A stretch of 64,000 bases of DNA from Pseudomonas viridiflava. Its GTDB lineage: Bacteria > Pseudomonadota > Gammaproteobacteria > Pseudomonadales > Pseudomonadaceae. Below the pieces are notes generated by a model. It was not told where the DNA came from, searched no databases, and saw only the letters and a list, made by a program, of their open reading frames with translations. Of the stretch, positions 41,186 through 52,129 are shown one piece after another (position 1 is the stretch's first letter; the number at the start of each line of letters is the position of its first letter). The stretch lies in contig NZ_UTHA01000130.1 of the NCBI RefSeq assembly GCF_900582195.1, forward strand, positions 62,001 to 126,000. The letters run 5' to 3'. The position numbers and the translations under genes were made by a program.

Positions 41186-41214
41186 TCGCGAATACGCTCT
41201 AAAGGCAGAAGAAA

Positions 41215-41697
41215 TCAGTCTTCCTTGCCCTTGTTGCGCACCGCACGCTGCAGTTCACGACCAGCGTCGCGCTCACGCTCGGTGTCACGCTTGTCGTATT
41301 CCTTCTTGCCCTTGCCCAGAGCGATCTCGCACTTGACCATGTGCTTGCTCCAGTACCAGGACAAGCAGACGCAGGCGTAACCCTTTTGCTGCACGGCGGC
41401 AGCGAGCTTTTCCAGCTCGCGGCGGTTGAGCAGCAATTTGCGTGTGCGCACCGGGTCGGCGATGACGTGGGTGCTTGCGGTCATCAGAGGCGTGATGTGG
41501 CTGCCGAGCAACCACGCTTCGCCATCCTTGAGCAGCACATAGCTGTCGACCAGCTGTAGCTTGCTTGCCCGCAGACTTTTTACTTCCCAGCCGGCCAGGA
41601 CCAGACCAGCCTCGAACTTATGCTCGATGAAGTAATCGTGTCGCGCCTTTTTGTTCTGCGCGATGGTCCCTGTTGGGTGTTTCTTCTGTTTAGCCAT
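41215..41697 (-). CDS. smpB: SsrA-binding protein
   Basis: A 160-residue protein with the OB-fold of SmpB ([39 protein letters not shown]) and a basic C-terminal tail ([17 protein letters not shown]) that enters the ribosomal A-site path. It binds tmRNA, whose gene lies 10 kb away, and brings it to stalled ribosomes. Start [10 protein letters not shown] is canonical. Confidence 0.97.
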   Translation of the reverse strand: MAKQKKHPTGTIAQNKKARHDYFIEHKFEAGLVLAGWEVKSLRASKLQLVDSYVLLKDGEAWLLGSHITPLMTASTHVIADPVRTRKLLLNRRELEKLAAAVQQKGYACVCLSWYWSKHMVKCEIALGKGKKEYDKRDTERERDAGRELQRAVRNKGKED

Positions 41698-41816
41698 AGG
41701 GGCGGCATTATATGGAGATAAACGGCTGTCGGCTACGGTGATGCTGCGTGCTTGAGCAGGTTGAGTGAATCCCGGACAATGCGGCCTCTTTTTCTAACGC
41801 TTGGGCGTGATAAACG

Positions 41817-43220
41817 ATGTCGACAGACAAGGTTTCTGTCCACGGCAGTTGGGCTAGCCGCTGGGTATTCATACTCGCCGCGACCGGTTCGGCCGTGGGA
41901 CTGGGTAGTATCTGGAAGTTCCCCTACATGGTCGGGGTCTACGGCGGCGGTGCGTTTGTACTGATGTTTCTGGCGTGCATCGCACTGATCGGCATCCCGG
42001 TCATGCTCGCTGAAACCCTGATCGGCCGGCGCGCCCGGCAAAGTCCGGCGAACGCCTTGAAGGTGCTGGCGCTGGAAGCCGGGCACTCGGGCAAATGGTC
42101 GTGGGGAGCGTTTGCCGGGATGATCACGGCATTGCTGATCCTGTCTTTCTATAGTGTGGTCGGCGGCTGGTCGCTGGACTACATCGTCGACATGGGCCGC
42201 GGTGACTTCCAGGGCGCAACGGCCGATCAGGTCGGCGCTTATTTCGGCAATGTCATCTCCAATCCGTGGCGTCTGACACTTTGGCACACGATTTTCATGC
42301 TGCTATCGGCCTTCGTCATCGCCAAAGGCGTGGTCGCCGGGCTTGAGCGCAGCTTGCGCATCATGATGCCGCTGCTGTTCGTGATGATCCTGGTATTGCT
42401 GGGTTACAGCATGACCACCGGGCATTTCATGGAAGGCGTGCATTTCATGTTCGACTTCCACCCGGAAAAAGTCCTCGACGGTTTGTTGCCGGCGATGGGG
42501 CATGCGTTCTTCTCGCTGAGCGTCGGTGTCGGCTCGATCATGATCTACGGCGCTTACATGCCGAAGAGTTCGTCGTTGTCCGGCACGGTGGTCGGCGTGG
42601 CATTGCTCGATACCTTTGTTTCGCTGGTCGCCGGTCTGGCTCTGTTCCCGATTGTGTTTGCCGGCGGCCTGAACCCTAGCGAAGGGCCTGGCTTGATGTT
42701 CGTCAGCCTGCCATTTGCCTTTGGTAATGTGGCTTTCGGGCAACTGATGGGCGTGGTGTTCTTTGTGCTGGTGGCGATTGCGGCATGGAGTTCGGCGATT
42801 TCGCTTCTGGAACCAATGGTTGCCTATCTGGTTGAGCGCACGAAAGTCAGCCGCGCGTGGGTGACTTTCTGGCTGGCGTTCATCTGCTGGTTCGTCGGTC
42901 TGGGCACGGTGTTCTCCTTCAATATCTGGAAGGAAGCCAAATTTTTCGTGAACGAAGGCGGGATGTTCCATCTCTATCAATGGGGTGCGCAGAGCGGTCT
43001 GGACTTCTTTGGCGTGATCGATTTCTTCACCTCGCGGATCATGTTGCCGCTCGGTGGTCTGTGTTTCGTGCTGTTTGCCGGATGGGTGATGGGGCGTGAA
43101 GTGGTACGCGACGAGTTGTCGATCCGCAATCCGCTACTGTTCGGCCTGTCTTTGTTTTTGATGCGCTACGTGGCGCCCATCGGCATTCTTGTAGTGTTTG
43201 CCGCTCAGCTCTGGAAGTAA
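41817..43220 (+). CDS. Sodium-dependent transporter, NSS/SNF family
   Basis: A 467-residue inner-membrane protein of the neurotransmitter:sodium symporter family. The start has the family signature ATGSAVGLGSIWKFPYMVGVYGGGAFVL (helix 1, sodium site). About twelve helices follow. It probably imports an amino acid or related solute with Na+; the substrate is unknown. ratA follows after only 7 bp, so they are cotranscribed. Confidence 0.92.
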   Translation: MSTDKVSVHGSWASRWVFILAATGSAVGLGSIWKFPYMVGVYGGGAFVLMFLACIALIGIPVMLAETLIGRRARQSPANALKVLALEAGHSGKWSWGAFAGMITALLILSFYSVVGGWSLDYIVDMGRGDFQGATADQVGAYFGNVISNPWRLTLWHTIFMLLSAFVIAKGVVAGLERSLRIMMPLLFVMILVLLGYSMTTGHFMEGVHFMFDFHPEKVLDGLLPAMGHAFFSLSVGVGSIMIYGAYMPKSSSLSGTVVGVALLDTFVSLVAGLALFPIVFAGGLNPSEGPGLMFVSLPFAFGNVAFGQLMGVVFFVLVAIAAWSSAISLLEPMVAYLVERTKVSRAWVTFWLAFICWFVGLGTVFSFNIWKEAKFFVNEGGMFHLYQWGAQSGLDFFGVIDFFTSRIMLPLGGLCFVLFAGWVMGREVVRDELSIRNPLLFGLSLFLMRYVAPIGILVVFAAQLWK

Positions 43221-43227
43221 CGCTCAC

Positions 43228-43662
43228 ATGACGACACATATTCAACGATCGGCATTGCTGCCGTACCCGGCGCAATTTCTCTACGACCTGGTCAACGACG
43301 TGGCGCGCTACCCGGAATTTCTGCCGTGGTGCTCATCCGCTGAAGTGCTGGAAAGCTCGCCGGAACATATGCGCGCCAGTGTCGGCGTGGCCAAGGGCGG
43401 TCTCAGTCAGCATTTCGTGACGCGCAATACGCTGGTGCCGGGGCAATCGATCGAGATGAACCTTGAAGAAGGGCCGTTCAATCAGCTGCACGGTGTCTGG
43501 GTGTTCAAGGCGTTGAACGAGAAGGCCTGCAAGATCAGCCTGGATCTGTCGTTCGACTATGCCGGGCCGCTGGTGCGCGCGACGTTGGGGCCACTGTTCA
43601 ATCAGGCCGCGAATACGCTGGTGGACGCGTTCTGCCAGCGCGCCAAGCAGATGCATGGTTGA
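43228..43662 (+). CDS. ratA: RatA-type SRPBCC protein (ubiquinone-binding/ribosome association)
   Basis: A 144-residue START-like (SRPBCC) protein: LLPYPAQFLYDLVNDVARYPEFLPWCSSAEVLE, GGLSQHFVTRN and GPFNQLHGVWVFKAL are typical of the RatA/Coq10 family. In E. coli RatA blocks 70S formation at high levels; homologues bind ubiquinone. ATG 43228 follows GGAAG inside the transporter 3' end. It overlaps rnfH by 8 bp, the classic ratA-rnfH pair next to smpB. Confidence 0.88.
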   Translation: MTTHIQRSALLPYPAQFLYDLVNDVARYPEFLPWCSSAEVLESSPEHMRASVGVAKGGLSQHFVTRNTLVPGQSIEMNLEEGPFNQLHGVWVFKALNEKACKISLDLSFDYAGPLVRATLGPLFNQAANTLVDAFCQRAKQMHG

Positions 43663-43969
43663 GCCGGTGATTGAGATAGAGGTGGTATACGCGGCCGTGG
43701 ATCGTCAGGTATTGCGCTCTTTCAGCGTCAATGAAGGCGAGACGGTGCGGGCTGCAGTGCTTGCGTCGGGTGTCGGTAGCGAGTTTCCCGAGTTGAATCT
43801 GGCGGAGTGCCCGTTGGGCATCTTTGGCAAATTGGTTGCTGATCCGGACTCGCGGGTTATTCAGGCAGGGGAGCGCATCGAGATTTACCGCCCGTTGCTT
43901 GCCGACCCCAAAGAGGTTCGACGCTTGCGAGCAGCCAAGGCTGCCGAAGCCAAGGCTCGAAACGCGTAA
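43655..43969 (+). CDS. rnfH: RnfH family ubiquitin-like protein
   Basis: A 104-residue beta-grasp protein (IEIEVVYAAVDRQVLRSFSVNEGETVRAAVLASG; CPLGIFGKLVADPDSRVIQAGERIEIYRPLLADPKEVRR) of the UPF0125/RnfH family. It is the usual partner of ratA; its function is not established. ATG 43655 overlaps the ratA end. A terminator follows at 43989. Confidence 0.92.
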   Translation: MVEPVIEIEVVYAAVDRQVLRSFSVNEGETVRAAVLASGVGSEFPELNLAECPLGIFGKLVADPDSRVIQAGERIEIYRPLLADPKEVRRLRAAKAAEAKARNA

Positions 43970-43988
43970 AAAGCCAAATTGCAGGCAA

Positions 43989-44017
43989 TAAAAAACCCGG
44001 AATTTCCGGGTTTTTTA
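43989..44017. terminator. Bidirectional terminator rnfH/bamE
   Basis: AAAAAACCCGGAA/TTCCGGGTTTTTT, with A and T runs on both sides. It can end both rnfH (+) and bamE (-). Confidence 0.92.
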
Positions 44018-44029
44018 TTGCCTCGCCAA

Positions 44030-44557
44030 TTATTGCGGCGAGGTGTCCAGCGGCTCTGGTGTCGGAACCGGAACGGTTTCTACACCATCGACGTCCTTCT
44101 GGATCTGATCCAGCAAGGAGCCTGGCTTGACCGGTTTTTCCGGTGTTGGCTTCTCGGCGTTTTCAGCAGGAGCGGTCACAGTCGTGCCACTGTCCTTGCC
44201 GAGAATGGCTTCGTCACGGCTTACGCCCGGCATAAAGTCACCGGACAGGCTGACAAGCTGGTCGTTTGAGTTGAAAATAACGCTGATGCGTTCCTGTTGG
44301 CGTTCACCGCCACCCGGTTGCAGGCTGTACAGATAATCCCAGCGATCGGCATGGAACGTGTCGACAAGCAGAGGGTTGCCCATGATAAACCGTACTTGCG
44401 GCCGGGTCATTCCCGGGCGTAACTGGTCTATCATGTCCTGCGTGACGACATTGCCCTGCTGGATGTCGATTTTGTAAACCCCGGGGAATGAACAACCGGC
44501 GAGTGCGAGCAGTCCCACAAAGGTGAAACTGGTTAGCAAGAGCTTGGTGTTTTGCAT
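44030..44557 (-). CDS. bamE: Outer membrane assembly factor BamE (OmlA)
   Basis: A 175-residue lipoprotein with signal peptide and lipobox LALAGC. The SmpA/OmlA domain ([28 protein letters not shown]... WDYLYSL) marks BamE, which helps the BAM complex insert outer-membrane proteins. The C-terminal 60 residues are a Pro/Glu-rich tail longer than in E. coli. It is divergent from fur, as usual in Pseudomonas (omlA-fur). Confidence 0.95.
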   Translation of the reverse strand: MQNTKLLLTSFTFVGLLALAGCSFPGVYKIDIQQGNVVTQDMIDQLRPGMTRPQVRFIMGNPLLVDTFHADRWDYLYSLQPGGGERQQERISVIFNSNDQLVSLSGDFMPGVSRDEAILGKDSGTTVTAPAENAEKPTPEKPVKPGSLLDQIQKDVDGVETVPVPTPEPLDTSPQ

Positions 44558-44654
44558 CGGTGGGCGACTTCCACTATCTTGGCTGGGACAACGTAAACGC
44601 CGATCATACCCGCATTAAGAGAAGCTGCGAAGCAGCATCGCGAGAAAGCTGACC

Positions 44655-45059
44655 ATGGTTGAAAATAGCGAACTACGCAAAGCCGGCCTTAAAGTGACCC
44701 TGCCACGGGTCAAGATCCTGCAAATGCTCGACTCCACCGAGCAGCGTCACATGAGTGCCGAGGACGTCTACAAGGCGTTGATGGAAGCTGGCGAGGACGT
44801 CGGTCTGGCCACGGTTTACCGTGTTCTGACCCAGTTCGAAGCGGCTGGCCTCGTGGTCCGTCACAACTTCGACGGCGGCCATGCGGTTTTTGAGTTGGCC
44901 GACAGTGGTCACCACGACCACATGGTTAACGTGGAAACCGGTGAGGTTGTCGAATTCGTCAGCCCGGAAATCGAAAAGCTCCAGAAGGCAATTGCCGAGG
45001 AGCACGGTGTCGAGTTGGTGGATCACAATCTGGTGCTGTACATCCGCAAGAAAAAGTAA
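44655..45059 (+). CDS. fur: Ferric uptake regulator
   Basis: A 134-residue Fur. Winged HTH (residues 1-82; HMSAEDVYKALMEAGEDVGLATVYRVLTQFEAAGLV) and dimerisation/metal domain (GHHDHMVNVETGEVVEF, VDHNLVLYI). It represses iron-uptake genes with Fe2+. The structural CxxC of E. coli Fur is replaced by VNVE, and there is no cysteine in the whole protein. Divergent from bamE; a GC-rich terminator follows. Confidence 0.96.
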   Translation: MVENSELRKAGLKVTLPRVKILQMLDSTEQRHMSAEDVYKALMEAGEDVGLATVYRVLTQFEAAGLVVRHNFDGGHAVFELADSGHHDHMVNVETGEVVEFVSPEIEKLQKAIAEEHGVELVDHNLVLYIRKKK

Positions 45060-45084
45060 GCATGTCGCGCGAATTTCACATTCG

Positions 45085-45116
45085 CGAAACGAACGAAGGC
45101 GACCCAAGGGTCGCCT
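45085..45116. terminator. Terminator between fur and recN
   Basis: GAAGGCGACCC-AA-GGGTCGCCTTC, a strong stem between two convergent genes; short T stretches follow on each side. Confidence 0.82.
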
Positions 45117-45134
45117 TCGTGCTTTCTGTCGTGG

Positions 45135-46808
45135 TCAAACCTTGGCGGTGACAACCATTTTTTTCGCGTGAGCCAGGGACTCTTTGGTCAGATCGATGCC
45201 GCCGAGCATGCGCGCCACTTCTTCTATACGGTCGTTTTTGCTCAGTTTGGAGACGGCAGTGTGGGTCGCCTCTTCACCGCGCACCTTGTGCACGAACAGA
45301 TGCTGATGGCCCTGCGCCGCCACCTGCGGCAAGTGCGTCACGGTCAATACCTGGCCGCGATCCCCGAGGCGGCGCAACAGTTGGCCGACAATTTCAGCCG
45401 TCGGGCCACCGATGCCGACGTCCACTTCGTCGAATACCAGTGTCGGAACGCGGGATGTCTGCGCCGTGATCACCTGAATCGCCAGACTGATCCGTGACAG
45501 CTCACCGCCGGAAGCGACTTTTGCCAGGGCCTTCAGTGGCTGGCCCGGGTTGGCGCTGACCAGCAATTCAACCTGTTCCAGCCCGTTGGGCAGTAACTCG
45601 TCGCTGCTGTTGGCCTTTAATTCGATGGTGAATCGACCTCCAGGCATACCCAGTCGCTGAATCTCCTGCTCCACCGCGCTAGCGAGGCTGCCGGCAGCCT
45701 GATGCCGCAAATCGCTCAGTTCCCGTGCCTTCTCTTGATAGTGGCGGGCGTAGGAGGCTAGTTCTTCACCCAAGCGCTCGATGGATTCGTCATTGGCGTT
45801 GAGGGTTTCGATTTCATCGAGCAGCTTCTGCTGCAGCTCACCCACTTCGGTCGGCTGGATCCGGTGCTTGCGCGCCAAGGTGTAGATCGCGTCGAGGCGT
45901 TCTTCCAGATATTGCAGGCGTGCCGGATCGGCATCGAAGTTATCGAGGAAGCGATTGAGTTCGCCTACGGCCTCTTCGACCTGGATCTGTGCGCTGGTCA
46001 GCAAGCTGCTTGCTTCGCCCAGTGCGCCGACGGAATTGTTCACGCTCGACAGGCGATTAAGGCTGGCGGTCAGCGCATTCAATACATTGCCGGAATCGCT
46101 CTCGCTGCATTGCTCGACCACTTGCCGGCAAATGCCCAGCAAGGTTTCGGCGTTGGTCAGGTTTTTGTGTTCCTGCTCCAGTTGCTCCAGTTCGTTATCA
46201 CCGAGACCGAGGTTTTCCAGCTCTTCAAGCTGATAGCTCAGCAACTGATGGCGCGCGCGTTGTTCGTCGCCGGAATTGGAGAGGCGTTCCAGTTCCAGAC
46301 GAGTCTGGCGCCAGCGCTGGGCGGCGAGCTGAACCTGGCGGGCCAGATCGGTAGCGCCGGCGTACTCGTCCAGCAAGCGACGATGGGTATCGGTTTTCAG
46401 CAGGGATTGGTGTTCATGCTGGCTGTGGATATCGATCAACAATTCGCCCAGAGACTTGAGGTCACCGAGTGGGCAAGGGGTGCCGTTGATATAGCCGCGC
46501 GAACGACCCTCCGATGTGATCACCCGACGCAAGATGCACGGGCCATCAGTTTCCAGATCGCGCTCGGCCAGCCAGGTACTGGCTTCCGGAATGTCAGCCA
46601 GATCGAAGGTCGCAAGGATATCGGCCTTGTCGGCGCCGGGGCGAACCACGCCGCTGTCGGCGCGATCGCCGAGGGTCAGGCCCAGCGCGTCGAGCATGAT
46701 CGACTTGCCGGCGCCGGTTTCCCCTGTGATCACGCTCATCCCGCGATCAAGTTCGAGATCGAGATGTTCAACGATGGCGTAGTTATGTACGGACAGGTGC
46801 ACCAGCAT
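45135..46808 (-). CDS. recN: DNA repair protein RecN
   Basis: A 557-residue SMC-like ATPase for double-strand-break repair. It has VITGETGAGKSIMLDALGL (Walker A), two long coiled-coil segments in the middle, KVASGGELSRISLAIQ (signature) and TLVFDEVDVGIGG (Walker B). SOS-induced in relatives; I did not find a certain LexA box in the 240 bp upstream, which it shares with the divergent grpE. Confidence 0.96.
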   Translation of the reverse strand: MLVHLSVHNYAIVEHLDLELDRGMSVITGETGAGKSIMLDALGLTLGDRADSGVVRPGADKADILATFDLADIPEASTWLAERDLETDGPCILRRVITSEGRSRGYINGTPCPLGDLKSLGELLIDIHSQHEHQSLLKTDTHRRLLDEYAGATDLARQVQLAAQRWRQTRLELERLSNSGDEQRARHQLLSYQLEELENLGLGDNELEQLEQEHKNLTNAETLLGICRQVVEQCSESDSGNVLNALTASLNRLSSVNNSVGALGEASSLLTSAQIQVEEAVGELNRFLDNFDADPARLQYLEERLDAIYTLARKHRIQPTEVGELQQKLLDEIETLNANDESIERLGEELASYARHYQEKARELSDLRHQAAGSLASAVEQEIQRLGMPGGRFTIELKANSSDELLPNGLEQVELLVSANPGQPLKALAKVASGGELSRISLAIQVITAQTSRVPTLVFDEVDVGIGGPTAEIVGQLLRRLGDRGQVLTVTHLPQVAAQGHQHLFVHKVRGEEATHTAVSKLSKNDRIEEVARMLGGIDLTKESLAHAKKMVVTAKV

Positions 46809-46967
46809 AAAGGCCGCTCCCAGGCTTTAGGTCTGGTTATTTATACAGTGTTTTGTTTCGGGCTGACAATGCCCTCCCTTAGCTCGATTTGCTTGAACTG
46901 CAAATCTGCTTAGCGCATCGAGGAATGACAATGCGGCACTTTTTTGTAGGGTTAATGCTTGAAGGCC

Positions 46968-46997
46968 CTTGAAGCCTGATTTTGCGGCCCCATATAT
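46968..46997 (+). promoter_or_regulatory. Sigma-32 heat-shock promoter of grpE
   Basis: -35 CTTGAA at 46968-46973, a 14-nt spacer, and -10 CCCCATATAT at 46988-46997. This matches the RpoH consensus (CTTGAA, 13-15 nt, CCCCATnT). It lies about 50 bp upstream of the grpE start. Confidence 0.88.
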
Positions 46998-47048
46998 CGG
47001 GGCAGAAGCGCGAGTCAGGCTCGCGGACGAAATTGAAAGGAGAATTCT

Positions 47049-47615
47049 ATGGCTGACGAACAGACAGTAGATACGCAAAACCCAGAAGCCAATCAGGCGC
47101 CCGAAGGTTCGGGTGATGACCTGGCGACCCGTGTACAAGTGCTCGAAGAGCAATTGGCCGCCGCGCAGGATCAATCTCTGCGTGTTGCTGCCGATCTGCA
47201 GAACGTCCGTCGCCGTGCCGAACAGGACGTCGAGAAGGCGCACAAGTTTGCTCTGGAAAAATTCGCTGGCGACCTGTTGCCGATCGTCGACAGCCTGGAG
47301 CGCGGCCTCGAGCTGTCGAACCCGGACGACGAAAGCATTCGTCCGATGCGCGAAGGCATCGAGCTGACGCTGAAAATGTTCCACGACACCCTCAAGCGTT
47401 ATCAGTTGGAAGCGATCGATCCGCATGGCGAACCGTTCAACGCCGTTCAGCATCAGGCGATGGCCATGCAAGAAAGCGCCGACGTAGAACCAAACAGCGT
47501 TCTGAAGGTGTTCCAGAAGGGCTACCAGCTCAACGGTCGCCTGCTGCGTCCGGCCATGGTTGTGGTCAGCAAGGCGCCTGCGCCAATTTCGCCTTCGATT
47601 GACGAGAAGGCTTGA
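47049..47615 (+). CDS. grpE: Nucleotide exchange factor GrpE
   Basis: A 188-residue co-chaperone that releases ADP from DnaK. It starts with a charged region, then a coiled coil ([61 protein letters not shown]) and the beta-wing ([45 protein letters not shown]). First gene of the grpE-dnaK-dnaJ block; AAAGGAG precedes ATG 47049. Confidence 0.97.
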   Translation: MADEQTVDTQNPEANQAPEGSGDDLATRVQVLEEQLAAAQDQSLRVAADLQNVRRRAEQDVEKAHKFALEKFAGDLLPIVDSLERGLELSNPDDESIRPMREGIELTLKMFHDTLKRYQLEAIDPHGEPFNAVQHQAMAMQESADVEPNSVLKVFQKGYQLNGRLLRPAMVVVSKAPAPISPSIDEKA

Positions 47616-47640
47616 AATTAGCCGCAAGGCCCCCATTTAG
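47611..47640 (+). promoter_or_regulatory. Second sigma-32 promoter, in front of dnaK
   Basis: -35 CTTGAA (47611-47616, overlapping the grpE stop codon), a 14-nt spacer and -10 CCCCATTTAG (47631-47640). It fits the RpoH consensus and would give dnaK extra heat-shock transcripts. Confidence 0.82.
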
Positions 47641-47717
47641 AAGTCAAGCGTTTAAGTATTACCGCAGTCAGCCACCACTGCTGCGGCAAAAAAATCCAAA
47701 GTTTCGGGAGAGTTAAC

Positions 47718-49634
47718 ATGGGCAAAATTATCGGTATCGACCTGGGGACTACCAACTCCTGCGTCTCCGTGCTGGAAAACGGCAAAGCAAAAGTTATCGA
47801 AAACGCTGAAGGCGCGCGTACTACGCCGTCGATCATCGCTTACGCCAACGATGGCGAAATCCTGGTAGGTCAGTCGGCCAAGCGTCAGGCTGTGACCAAC
47901 CCGCACAACACTCTGTACGCGGTAAAGCGTCTGATCGGTCGTCGTTTCGACGAAGAAGTTGTGCAGAAAGACATCCAGATGGTCCCTTACAAGATCGTCA
48001 AGGCTGACAACAACGACGCCTGGGTTGAAGTGAACGGCCAGAAAATGGCTCCGCCACAAATCTCGGCTGAAATCCTGAAAAAGATGAAGAAGACCGCCGA
48101 AGACTACCTCGGCGAGACCGTGACTGAAGCGGTAATCACCGTTCCGGCCTACTTCAACGACAGCCAGCGTCAGGCGACCAAAGACGCCGGCCGCATCGCT
48201 GGTCTGGACGTAAAACGCATCATCAACGAACCGACCGCAGCTGCTCTGGCTTACGGTATGGACAAGGCCAAGGGCGATCACACCGTGATCGTTTATGACC
48301 TGGGCGGCGGTACGTTCGACGTTTCCGTGATCGAGATCGCTGAAGTTGATGGCGAGCACCAGTTCGAAGTATTGGCTACCAACGGTGACACGTTCCTCGG
48401 CGGTGAAGACTTTGACATTCGTCTGATCGACTACCTCGTTGACGAATTCAAGAAAGAAAGCGGCATGAACCTCAAAGGTGATCCGCTGGCCATGCAGCGC
48501 CTGAAAGAAGCCGCTGAGAAAGCCAAGATCGAGCTGTCGTCCGCTCAGTCGACCGACGTCAACCTGCCGTACATCACTGCAGACGCGACCGGTCCTAAGC
48601 ACCTGAACGTGAAGATCTCGCGTGCCAAGCTCGAAGCACTGGTTGAAGACCTGGTTCAGCGCACCATCGAACCTTGCCGCATCGCCATGAAAGACGCCGG
48701 TCTGGACGTTGGCGCGATCAACGACGTGATCCTGGTCGGTGGTCAGACTCGTATGCCGCTGGTGCAGAAGCTGGTTACCGACTTCTTCGGTAAAGAAGCT
48801 CGCAAAGACGTTAACCCGGACGAAGCTGTTGCCATGGGTGCTGCGATTCAGGGCGCTGTTCTGGCTGGTGACGTCAAAGACGTTCTGCTGCTGGACGTCA
48901 GCCCGCTGACTCTGGGTATCGAAACCATGGGTGGCGTGATGACCGCGCTGATCGAGAAAAACACCACGATTCCTACCAAGAAATCGCAAGTGTTCTCGAC
49001 TGCCGACGACAACCAGGGTGCTGTGACCATTCACGTGCTGCAGGGCGAGCGCAAGCAAGCCACTCAGAACAAGTCCCTGGGCAAGTTCGACCTGGCCGAC
49101 ATTCCACCTGCTCCACGTGGCGTGCCGCAGATCGAAGTGACCTTCGACATCGACGCTAACGGCATCCTGCACGTTGGTGCGAAAGACAAGGCTACCGGCA
49201 AGACCCAGTCGATCGTGATCAAGGCCAACTCCGGTCTGTCCGACGAAGAAATCGAGCGCATGGTGCGTGACGCCGAAGCCAACGCTGAGGAAGACCGCAA
49301 GTTCGAAGAGCTGGCCGCTGCCCGTAACCAGGGTGACGCACTGGTTCACTCGACGCGCAAAATGATTGCTGACGCGGGCGACAAGGTCACCGCCGAAGAG
49401 AAGACGGCGATCGAAGCGGCTGTGGTTGCTCTGGAAGCTGCTGTCAAAGGCGATGACAAGGCCGCTATCGAAGCGAAGGTTGAGGAGCTGTCGAAAGTCT
49501 CCGCTCCGGTTGCTCAGAAGATGTACGCCGAACAGGCTCAGCCAGCTGATGGCGCAGCCCCGCAAGGCGAATCGGCTGAGAAGGCTGACGACGTTGTCGA
49601 TGCAGAGTTCGAAGAAGTCAAAGACCACAAGTAA
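47718..49634 (+). CDS. dnaK: Chaperone protein DnaK (Hsp70)
   Basis: A 638-residue Hsp70. ATPase domain from [16 protein letters not shown] (phosphate loop 1) through [16 protein letters not shown] and [10 protein letters not shown]; then the linker [19 protein letters not shown], the substrate-binding domain, and the helical lid ending in [14 protein letters not shown]. It folds and protects proteins with GrpE and DnaJ. Codon use is strongly biased to the major codons, as for abundant proteins. Confidence 0.98.
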   Translation: MGKIIGIDLGTTNSCVSVLENGKAKVIENAEGARTTPSIIAYANDGEILVGQSAKRQAVTNPHNTLYAVKRLIGRRFDEEVVQKDIQMVPYKIVKADNNDAWVEVNGQKMAPPQISAEILKKMKKTAEDYLGETVTEAVITVPAYFNDSQRQATKDAGRIAGLDVKRIINEPTAAALAYGMDKAKGDHTVIVYDLGGGTFDVSVIEIAEVDGEHQFEVLATNGDTFLGGEDFDIRLIDYLVDEFKKESGMNLKGDPLAMQRLKEAAEKAKIELSSAQSTDVNLPYITADATGPKHLNVKISRAKLEALVEDLVQRTIEPCRIAMKDAGLDVGAINDVILVGGQTRMPLVQKLVTDFFGKEARKDVNPDEAVAMGAAIQGAVLAGDVKDVLLLDVSPLTLGIETMGGVMTALIEKNTTIPTKKSQVFSTADDNQGAVTIHVLQGERKQATQNKSLGKFDLADIPPAPRGVPQIEVTFDIDANGILHVGAKDKATGKTQSIVIKANSGLSDEEIERMVRDAEANAEEDRKFEELAAARNQGDALVHSTRKMIADAGDKVTAEEKTAIEAAVVALEAAVKGDDKAAIEAKVEELSKVSAPVAQKMYAEQAQPADGAAPQGESAEKADDVVDAEFEEVKDHK

Positions 49635-49931
49635 GTTGTTGGTCGGCCGGTTGACTGCCTTTGGGCAGTGACTGGTAGGATGTCGCCGCGCGGGAGCTAG
49701 CTCCCGCGTTGGCGTATCTGGAATACGCGAATTTTTACAGCATGCGACAACGCTCGCGTGTGGGTGGTATGGCTGAAGATGCTCCTGCTTTTCACGCCGC
49801 AAGTACCGCAAGAGACAAAGACCAGGATCGTTGAATTGACGTGAGTTGGGTCCGGGCCTGTATTGGGGCTCAACGAGTTTGGCCATCCTCAGGAGGGGTT
49901 TGCCGGACGTCCTCAAGAGTGCAAAGAACTT
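49635..49931. other. Gap between dnaK and dnaJ
   Basis: 297 bp without a gene. ACTGCC/GGCAGT (49652-49669) and a perfect 20-bp palindrome CGCGGGAGCTAGCTCCCGCG (49689-49708) can form hairpins that may reduce read-through from dnaK to dnaJ. No sigma-32 promoter is clear. Confidence 0.55.
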
Positions 49932-51056
49932 ATGGCAAAGCGTGACTATTACGAGGTATTGGGTGTCGAGCGGGGCACGAGCGAAGCGGACCTGAAAAAG
50001 GCCTATCGCCGCCTGGCAATGAAGCACCACCCCGACCGTAATCCCGGCGACAAGGCATCGGAAGAGGCGTTTAAAGAGGCCAACGAGGCCTATGAAGTGC
50101 TGTCCGACTCAAGCAAGCGTGCGGCGTACGATCAGTACGGCCATGCCGGCGTCGACCCGAGCATGGGTGGCGGTGGCGCCGGTTTCGGCGGTCAGAACTT
50201 CTCGGACATCTTTGGTGATGTCTTCAGTGATTTCTTCGGTGGTGGTCGCGGTGGTTCCCGTGGCGGCGCTCAGCGTGGCAGCGACTTGCGCTACACGCTG
50301 GAGCTGAATCTGGAAGAGGCGGTGCGCGGCACGTCGGTGAATATCCGCGTTCCGACACTGGTCAATTGCAAGCCTTGCGATGGCTCCGGTGCGAAAAAGG
50401 GCTCGTCGCCATCGACTTGCCCGACTTGCGGCGGCATTGGCCAGGTGCGCATGCAGCAGGGCTTCTTCTCGGTGCAGCAAACCTGCCCGCGCTGCCATGG
50501 CCAAGGCAAGATCATTTCCGATCCGTGCGACTCCTGCCACGGTGACGGCCGCGTTGAAGAGTACAAAACCCTGTCGGTCAAAGTGCCGGCCGGCGTCGAT
50601 ACCGGTGATCGCATTCGTCTGTCCGGCGAAGGTGAGGCGGGTACTCAGGGTGGTCCGACGGGTGATCTGTATGTGGTCATCAATGTCCGCGAGCACGATA
50701 TTTTCCAGCGCGATGGCAAGCACCTGTTCTGCGAGGTGCCGATCAGCTTCGTCGACGCAGCGCTGGGCGGCGAGCTGGAAATTCCGACCCTCGACGGTCG
50801 CGTCAAACTGAAAATCCCTGAAGGCACTCAGACCGGCAAGCAGTTCCGTGTGCGCGGCAAGGGCGTGGCGCCGGTGCGTGGCGGTGGTGCGGGCGACTTG
50901 ATGTGCCGTGTGGCAGTCGAGACTCCGGTGAACCTGAACCGTCGTCAGCGCGAACTGCTGGAAGAATTCCGCAGCTCGCTGGCCGATGACAATAGCCACT
51001 CGCCGAAAACCACCGGTTGGTTCGACGGTGTGAAGCGCTTCTTCGGCGATCTGTAA
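49932..51056 (+). CDS. dnaJ: Chaperone protein DnaJ (Hsp40)
   Basis: A 374-residue class I Hsp40. J domain (residues 1-70) with the HPD motif in AMKHHPDRN; Gly/Phe-rich linker; four zinc motifs [24 protein letters not shown] and CDSCHGDG; C-terminal beta-sandwich. ATG 49932 (MAKRDYYE) is the conserved start, not the upstream extension. It stimulates DnaK ATPase and delivers substrates. dapB follows after 9 bp. Confidence 0.98.
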   Translation: MAKRDYYEVLGVERGTSEADLKKAYRRLAMKHHPDRNPGDKASEEAFKEANEAYEVLSDSSKRAAYDQYGHAGVDPSMGGGGAGFGGQNFSDIFGDVFSDFFGGGRGGSRGGAQRGSDLRYTLELNLEEAVRGTSVNIRVPTLVNCKPCDGSGAKKGSSPSTCPTCGGIGQVRMQQGFFSVQQTCPRCHGQGKIISDPCDSCHGDGRVEEYKTLSVKVPAGVDTGDRIRLSGEGEAGTQGGPTGDLYVVINVREHDIFQRDGKHLFCEVPISFVDAALGGELEIPTLDGRVKLKIPEGTQTGKQFRVRGKGVAPVRGGGAGDLMCRVAVETPVNLNRRQRELLEEFRSSLADDNSHSPKTTGWFDGVKRFFGDL

Positions 51057-51872
<816 letters not shown>

Positions 51873-51888
51873 TTCATTGCTGAACCCG

Positions 51889-51917
51889 GCGCAAACGCCC
51901 TGTTTGCGCTGGTTTTT
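51889..51917 (+). terminator. Terminator of dapB
   Basis: GCGCAAAC-GCCCT-GTTTGCGC followed by TGGTTTTT, 17 bp after the dapB stop. Confidence 0.82.
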
Positions 51918-52047
51918 CTCCGCTCGGCGACGACCTGTCGCATTCTCCAGCCTTTTAGGCTCTTTAGCGGTGGACCAAAAAAGCCTTTTTCTGTAAGCTA
52001 CAGCTTTAGTGTGTCCACTAAAAGCGCGCAGAATAATTCAGTGAAGA

Positions 52048-52084
52048 AGCGGGGTGACGTGTCCATACGTCACTCCGCTTTTTT
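52048..52084 (+). terminator. Terminator-like hairpin in the carA leader (possible attenuator)
   Basis: AAGCGGGGTGACGT and ACGTCACTCCGCTT form a 14-bp stem with one G-U pair, followed by TTTTTT. It lies 46 bp before the carA start and after the dapB terminator, with further complementary segments (51966-52019) upstream. A second terminator in this place suggests attenuation of carAB. Confidence 0.6.
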
Positions 52085-52129
52085 ACAACCTGCGATCGCC
52101 CTTTCATGCGTTATTTACGGGAGGTCTTC

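Noticed and set aside
47652..50030. 792-codon open frame on the minus strand
   Set aside because: Antisense shadow of dnaK; dnaK is certain.
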